Shown here: one piece after another, positions 6,135 to 9,301 of the stretch
How the letters are laid out: each line of letters begins with the position of its first letter
Numbering within the stretch: the stretch's first letter is position 1
Source: an uncultured Thalassospira sp.
Lineage (GTDB): Bacteria; Pseudomonadota; Alphaproteobacteria; Rhodospirillales_A; Thalassospiraceae
Direction of reading: 5' to 3'
NCBI GenBank assembly: GCA_946885765.1
Contig: CAMPHD010000102.1
Location: 1 to 9,301 of the forward strand
Length of the DNA stretch: 9,301 bases
The notes under the pieces: model-generated
What the model saw: the letters and a program-made list of their open reading frames with translations, nothing else
Databases searched by the model: none
Told to the model about the DNA's origin: nothing
Translations under genes and position numbers: made by a program

Positions 6135-7610
6135 TTAGCGGGTGCTTTTCACCGACCAGCTCAGGTTGACTTCTTTGCCCGCGGGGACCTCTATCGTCCA
6201 GACAATCAGGTCAGGTTGTGGCTTGGTGTGATTGTGATCTTCGCCGGTCACGACCCAGTCGGCCGGAACATTTTCACGGATCGTTACGGTTTCTGTGCGT
6301 TCGCCGCCATTGGTGATCGACCATTCCATGTTGGCGGTGATTTCATCAGGCAGGTTTGGGCGTGCCTTGCGGTCAAACGCTGTGACTTTGCGAGTACCGG
6401 AAATATTGCTGGCCTGACCAAGGCGGATGGTTGCCTTGCGTCCGACCGGGGTCAAAGACAGATTGTCTTCACCAAGGAAACCTGTCACACCGCTTTGGGA
6501 TTGGCCGAAGACACGCACGGTTCCTGCTGGCCACGGGCTTTTTTCGTCTGGACCGCCATCATTTTCGATCTCGATTTCAAGGTCGGGACGGATAAATTCG
6601 GAAACGTCACTTTGACCGGCATAGTAAAGATTGGCGCTGCCGTTAAAGGTGACCTTGCGGGTTGCGGGCAAACTTTGCGATGCGATCAACGGCATCATCA
6701 CAACATCACCATTACGCATCGAAAGGCCGTCGAACGGGCCATATACATGCAGGTTTTCCATGGTTTCGCGATTCGGTGCGCCGCCACCCGGTGCGCTGTC
6801 GGCCATGGCTGACATCATCATTTCCCCACGGGCAGCCTTTGCCATCGGGGTGTAGCTGACCCGGTTGGGATCACCGGCCACCAGACGCAGCTGGGCATTG
6901 TTGATTGCTGACCCTGTCTGATTGGTGATGCGTGCCATTGCCGAAAGGTTCAGGACATTTTCAGCGCTATCATATTGCCCGACATAGGCGGTCTGCCACG
7001 AAATGCCCCCAAGAAGATAGGCAAGCGAAATGTGATCAAGTGCCGCATCCGAGCCGATGGTGGCTTCTATTGCCGGGCTGGTGGCGAAGTTACCGGGCAG
7101 GTCCGAAATAATGATCTGCTCAACAGGGACCTGTTCAATACCATCAAGGGTGCGAACCAGTGCGCCACCGTCAATCGATAGCAACGTGCCTTCGACCAGT
7201 TCGTCATCCTTGCGCCGGATGGTAATGGTTTTGCCGACCTGATCCTGCAGCAGACGATACATGGTTGCCGGACCGTTCGCGGTATTGCGCAGCGAATGCC
7301 ATACGAGGTTGGCATCTTTCTGTGCGCCCATCAGGAACGTGTCGTCCATGATGGTTTGCGGCAGGTCTTCGATCCGAAGCGTTTTTACCCCCTTGGGGAT
7401 CGTCCCGTTTCGTTGCTCGGCAATCATGCCAAGGTTGCCGGGGTAAACGGTCAGCTGCATCTTGCTACGGTTTTCACCCGAAAGCGTGACAGTTTCTTCC
7501 GCTTTTTCGTCACCGGACTGGGCGGACGCCGGTTCTATGACCGGGCCAACAAAAAGGGCCGCGCTTAACAGCGTGGCCATGGCAAAACGGTTGCGCATTT
7601 CTGATGACAT
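6135..7610 (-). CDS. Secreted DUF4139 domain protein
   Basis: A 491-residue protein with a clear Sec signal peptide: basic MRNR, hydrophobic core at 10-25, and cleavage expected after PASA (Ala30-Gln31), so the mature protein is periplasmic or exported. The region 50-200 has the N-terminal beta-rich features of the family (TVYPGNLGMIAEQR, then the long strand-rich segment with VEGTLLSIDGGALVRT). LAYLLGGISWQTAYV (196-210) is the characteristic DUF4139 core, and PAGTVRVFGQ, FLGED and TPVGRKATIRLG (361-397) are the conserved late motifs. The closing segment ends in a short beta domain. No enzyme activity is established for the family. The ATG at 7610 has AAGGGA at 7617-7622, 6 nt upstream. A Met/Ala-rich insertion at 256-272 and a Gly-rich patch at 275-277 look like a flexible loop. 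It lies downstream of fliW but a hairpin stands between them. Confidence 0.9.
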   Translation of the reverse strand: MSSEMRNRFAMATLLSAALFVGPVIEPASAQSGDEKAEETVTLSGENRSKMQLTVYPGNLGMIAEQRNGTIPKGVKTLRIEDLPQTIMDDTFLMGAQKDANLVWHSLRNTANGPATMYRLLQDQVGKTITIRRKDDELVEGTLLSIDGGALVRTLDGIEQVPVEQIIISDLPGNFATSPAIEATIGSDAALDHISLAYLLGGISWQTAYVGQYDSAENVLNLSAMARITNQTGSAINNAQLRLVAGDPNRVSYTPMAKAARGEMMMSAMADSAPGGGAPNRETMENLHVYGPFDGLSMRNGDVVMMPLIASQSLPATRKVTFNGSANLYYAGQSDVSEFIRPDLEIEIENDGGPDEKSPWPAGTVRVFGQSQSGVTGFLGEDNLSLTPVGRKATIRLGQASNISGTRKVTAFDRKARPNLPDEITANMEWSITNGGERTETVTIRENVPADWVVTGEDHNHTKPQPDLIVWTIEVPAGKEVNLSWSVKSTR

Positions 7611-7689
7611 CTCGAATCCCTTGTTGCGTATTGTTCTTGAGCGACCTTTACGCGAAAAAATGGCAGGATCAAGGACGTATCAAGTTAAC

Positions 7690-7721
7690 GGAAGGACCAT
7701 TATGAAAAAACCGGTCCTTCC
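7690..7721 (-). terminator. Hairpin downstream of fliW, possible weak terminator
   Basis: GGAAGGACC (7690-7698) is the exact reverse complement of GGTCCTTCC (7713-7721), giving a 9-bp stem with a 14-nt loop, 21 bp past the end of fliW. The minus-strand sequence after the stem is GTTAACTTG, not a proper U-tract, so termination may be partial, or the stem may protect the transcript 3' end. The remaining sequence up to 7616 probably carries a promoter for the DUF4139 gene, but no convincing -35/-10 pair is visible. Confidence 0.5.
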
Positions 7722-7742
7722 TGAAATGGGCGTGCAGGAAGG

Positions 7743-8231
7743 TTAGGCACCCAGCGTCTGATGGTAGGAATAACTCGTATCGGGTAGCAGATGCTGGTAG
7801 GCGGCCTGACGGGATGTATCGATGATGATTGGTGCACGCAGATTGACCGACATGCTGGTCTCGCCACCGTCATCGGGTTTATGCAGGGTCACAATCAGCA
7901 AAACAGCGCCTTCGTCTTTTTTGATGCCATGGATGGTAAAGGCCTGAGCTAGGTGTTCGGGCTTGATGCTGTTGCTTTCCATATTGTAGGGGGCAACGAT
8001 AAAGGCCAGTTCCGGCTCTGTCAGGCTTTGCATCAGGATAAAGGTATTGTTGCTTTCGCCCGGAAAATTGGCGAGGGCAAAGACGTTATGATCTGGAAAA
8101 CCTTTGATCCCTGTCGGAAAATAGATTGCCTTGTCCCACAGGAATTCCTTGTCTCCGAACAAAGTCCGGATCGTAACAGAAGTCGGCACGCTGTCCGCTC
8201 CCGGTGGCTGCGGTGTTACGGAATCCGCCAT
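7743..8231 (-). CDS. fliW: Flagellar assembly factor FliW
   Basis: A 162-residue protein with the whole FliW pattern: the opening IYFPTGIKGFPDHNVFAL (36-53), the middle FILMQSLTEPELAFIVAPY (64-82), and the closing SVNLRAPIIIDTSRQAAYQ (128-146) with LPDTSYSYHQTL (149-160). FliW binds flagellin in the cytoplasm and, where studied in Bacillus subtilis and Campylobacter jejuni, antagonises the RNA-binding regulator CsrA so that flagellin synthesis follows secretion. Residues 1-20 are a Pro/Ser/Thr-rich leader absent from minimal FliW proteins. The ATG at 8231 is chosen over one at 8273 because AAGGGAGG (8237-8244) stands 5 nt upstream. No csrA, flagellin or other flagellar gene is in the window. 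It follows the cyclase by 98 bp on the same strand. Confidence 0.88.
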   Translation of the reverse strand: MADSVTPQPPGADSVPTSVTIRTLFGDKEFLWDKAIYFPTGIKGFPDHNVFALANFPGESNNTFILMQSLTEPELAFIVAPYNMESNSIKPEHLAQAFTIHGIKKDEGAVLLIVTLHKPDDGGETSMSVNLRAPIIIDTSRQAAYQHLLPDTSYSYHQTLGA

Positions 8232-8236
8232 ACCTT

Positions 8237-8244
8237 CCTCCCTT
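8237..8244 (-). promoter_or_regulatory. Strong Shine-Dalgarno deciding the fliW start
   Basis: The minus strand reads AAGGGAGG, 5 nt before ATG at 8231. It is the best ribosome binding site in the window and rules out the longer frame from 8273, whose extra 14 residues (MPFTCQYIRIREEG) resemble translated leader. Confidence 0.8.
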
Positions 8245-8279
8245 ATTCTGATGTATTGGCAAGTAAAAGGCATTTTGGA

Positions 8280-8317
8280 CCGGTTTCACCGGAATTCAAG
8301 GGTTTGGCGCATGCCAA
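8280..8317. repeat. Two short inverted repeats between the cyclase and fliW
   Basis: CCGGT/ACCGG (8280-8284 and 8288-8292, 3-nt loop) and TTGGC/GCCAA (8304-8308 and 8313-8317, 4-nt loop) lie in the 98-bp gap. Neither is followed by a T-tract on the minus strand, so they are poor terminators. They could be regulator sites or mRNA structures in front of fliW, or chance. Confidence 0.3.
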
Positions 8318-8329
8318 CTGTCGATTTCA

Positions 8330-9301
8330 TCAGCTTACGGACCGGGGTTGAAAATGAACCGGGACCGGTTGACTGAAACCTTTGACGCGGATGGCATCCT
8401 GTTTTGTAAAGCTGCGCAGCAAAGCTGTCCCTGCCGATGCGGTTTCAGTTCGAAGTTTGCGGGCGAAACTGTCACTGATGATGATGTCGGTATCAAGGGT
8501 TCTGGTCGCGCGTTCAAGACGTGCCGCAAGATTGACGCTGGCCCCGATTACTGCGGGTGTCACGGCTTCACCTTCGCCGATATCACCCACAACTGCGGGG
8601 CCGAAATTAAGACCAATGCCGATTTGAAGTGGCGTTGTACTGTCCGCAAGGTCGCTGTTTTGCCAGTCGCGAACATGGGTAACCATGGATTGCGCAGCCG
8701 AAAGGGCATTCGCCGCCGGGCAATGCATATCGTCAAATGCACCGAAACTCGCCATGACGGCATCGCCGATATATTTTTCAACAATGCCGCCATACGCCCC
8801 TATTTGGGTCGTCATGATCTGATGGAACTGGTTTAACAATCGCATGACATCCTGCGGATCGCGTTTTTCCGCATAACCGGAAAAACCGATAATATCGGCA
8901 AACAGGATAACGCATTCGCGCCGTGCCCCGATCCGGACCGGTTCGTCACGATCTGCCAGTTGATCGGCAAGGGCCGCGGGAAAATAACGCGCCAGATTAC
9001 CATGTGCCCGTTCGGCCGCCGCGAACTGATTGATCAGGACGCGCAATCGCGAAACCATCACCGCACAGGCGAGGGTAAAGACCACAACAATCACAACCTG
9101 TTCGGCCAAAGCAGAAATATCGATAAATTCCGGCAGGTTATAGGTGGTGATGATTTCATCCTGGGTCGGGGTCCAGTCATCGCCGAAATGTTGCGATATG
9201 AGCACTCCGGGACGGGTCATCATCCAGACGTTGATCGTACACCAGGCGATGAAAAGCCAGCAGCCGAACCAAAGAATCAGCCGCGGCGAGAAGGTCAGGA
9301 G
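8330..9301 (-). CDS. Membrane-bound class III adenylate/guanylate cyclase (N-terminus beyond right edge)
   Basis: The frame stays open past the Met codons at 9218-9223 to the window edge, and the extra codons read as a Trp/Leu/Ile-rich membrane helix (LILWFGCWLFIAW and on), so the true start lies outside the window. Counting from the Met at 9223, a second helix spans about 38-58, with a periplasmic loop between the two helices. A linker with a short coiled stretch leads to the catalytic domain at about 101-290: first metal Asp110 in ILFADIIGF, base-contacting Lys150 and second metal Asp154 in EKYIGDAVM, and transition-state Asn231 and Arg235 in VNLAAR. The family makes cAMP (sometimes cGMP) from the nucleoside triphosphate at the inner membrane. 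The residue that normally completes base recognition (Asp or Thr, three before the Gly of the xIGxxVN motif) is Ala224, so the substrate cannot be read with confidence. The gene is the upstream partner of fliW. Confidence 0.9.
   Translation of the reverse strand, partial: LLTFSPRLILWFGCWLFIAWCTINVWMMTRPGVLISQHFGDDWTPTQDEIITTYNLPEFIDISALAEQVVIVVVFTLACAVMVSRLRVLINQFAAAERAHGNLARYFPAALADQLADRDEPVRIGARRECVILFADIIGFSGYAEKRDPQDVMRLLNQFHQIMTTQIGAYGGIVEKYIGDAVMASFGAFDDMHCPAANALSAAQSMVTHVRDWQNSDLADSTTPLQIGIGLNFGPAVVGDIGEGEAVTPAVIGASVNLAARLERATRTLDTDIIISDSFARKLRTETASAGTALLRSFTKQDAIRVKGFSQPVPVHFQPRSVS

Noticed and set aside
6033..6812. 259-residue open frame on the plus strand
   Set aside because: It overlaps the end of the TPR-like gene and much of the DUF4139 gene, whose motifs and signal peptide are clear. 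It is a shadow frame with low-complexity composition.
8232..8273. Longer N-terminus for fliW
   Set aside because: The added codons cover the strong Shine-Dalgarno of the ATG at 8231 and the FliW fold does not need them.
8348..8836. 162-residue plus-strand frame
   Set aside because: It is antisense to the cyclase catalytic domain, where all catalytic residues are on the minus strand.
9218..9223. Met codons as the true start of the cyclase
   Set aside because: The frame stays open to the window edge and the codons upstream encode a convincing membrane helix, so the start is outside the window.
1..9301. Mobile element, CRISPR, defence system, tRNA or rRNA
   Set aside because: I saw no transposase, integrase, spacer-repeat array, toxin-antitoxin pair or tRNA-like cloverleaf. 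The repeats present are short and intergenic.

Overview
The window looks like a chromosomal stretch of a marine-type alphaproteobacterium, most likely Rhodospirillales close to Thalassospira. I base that on overall protein style and moderate GC content (a little above half by eye), recalled from family knowledge rather than from a search. It holds eight protein-coding genes, two of them cut by the window edges. I see no tRNA, rRNA, CRISPR array, insertion sequence or phage gene.

Layout, left to right. (1) A COG1078-type HD-domain phosphohydrolase on the minus strand runs off the left edge. (2) Divergent from it, a 862-residue membrane-anchored multi-PAS protein ends in a histidine-kinase-like module. 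That module has arginine instead of the phospho-accepting histidine and a degenerate ATP lid, so it is probably a pseudokinase. (3) A strong bidirectional terminator and an adjacent 20-bp perfect palindrome separate it from a convergent minus-strand pair: a five-helix membrane protein of unknown function followed by a D-2-hydroxyacid dehydrogenase (glyoxylate/hydroxypyruvate reductase type). (4) Divergent from that pair is a small helical, TPR-like plus-strand protein of unknown function. (5) It converges, with a 17-bp gap, on a secreted DUF4139 protein. (6) Upstream of that on the minus strand lie fliW (flagellin/CsrA-binding assembly factor) and a class III nucleotide cyclase that runs off the right edge.

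All the ordinary genes are single-copy metabolic, envelope or signalling genes, and I see no clear defence or mobile system. The parts that stand out are the predicted pseudokinase with four PAS-like modules, an isolated fliW directly downstream of a membrane cyclase, a non-consensus residue in the base-recognition position of that cyclase, and several inverted or tandem repeats in the intergenic regions. A possible theme is signalling and cell-surface or motility control (PAS pseudokinase, cyclase, FliW), but the window does not prove that these genes work together.
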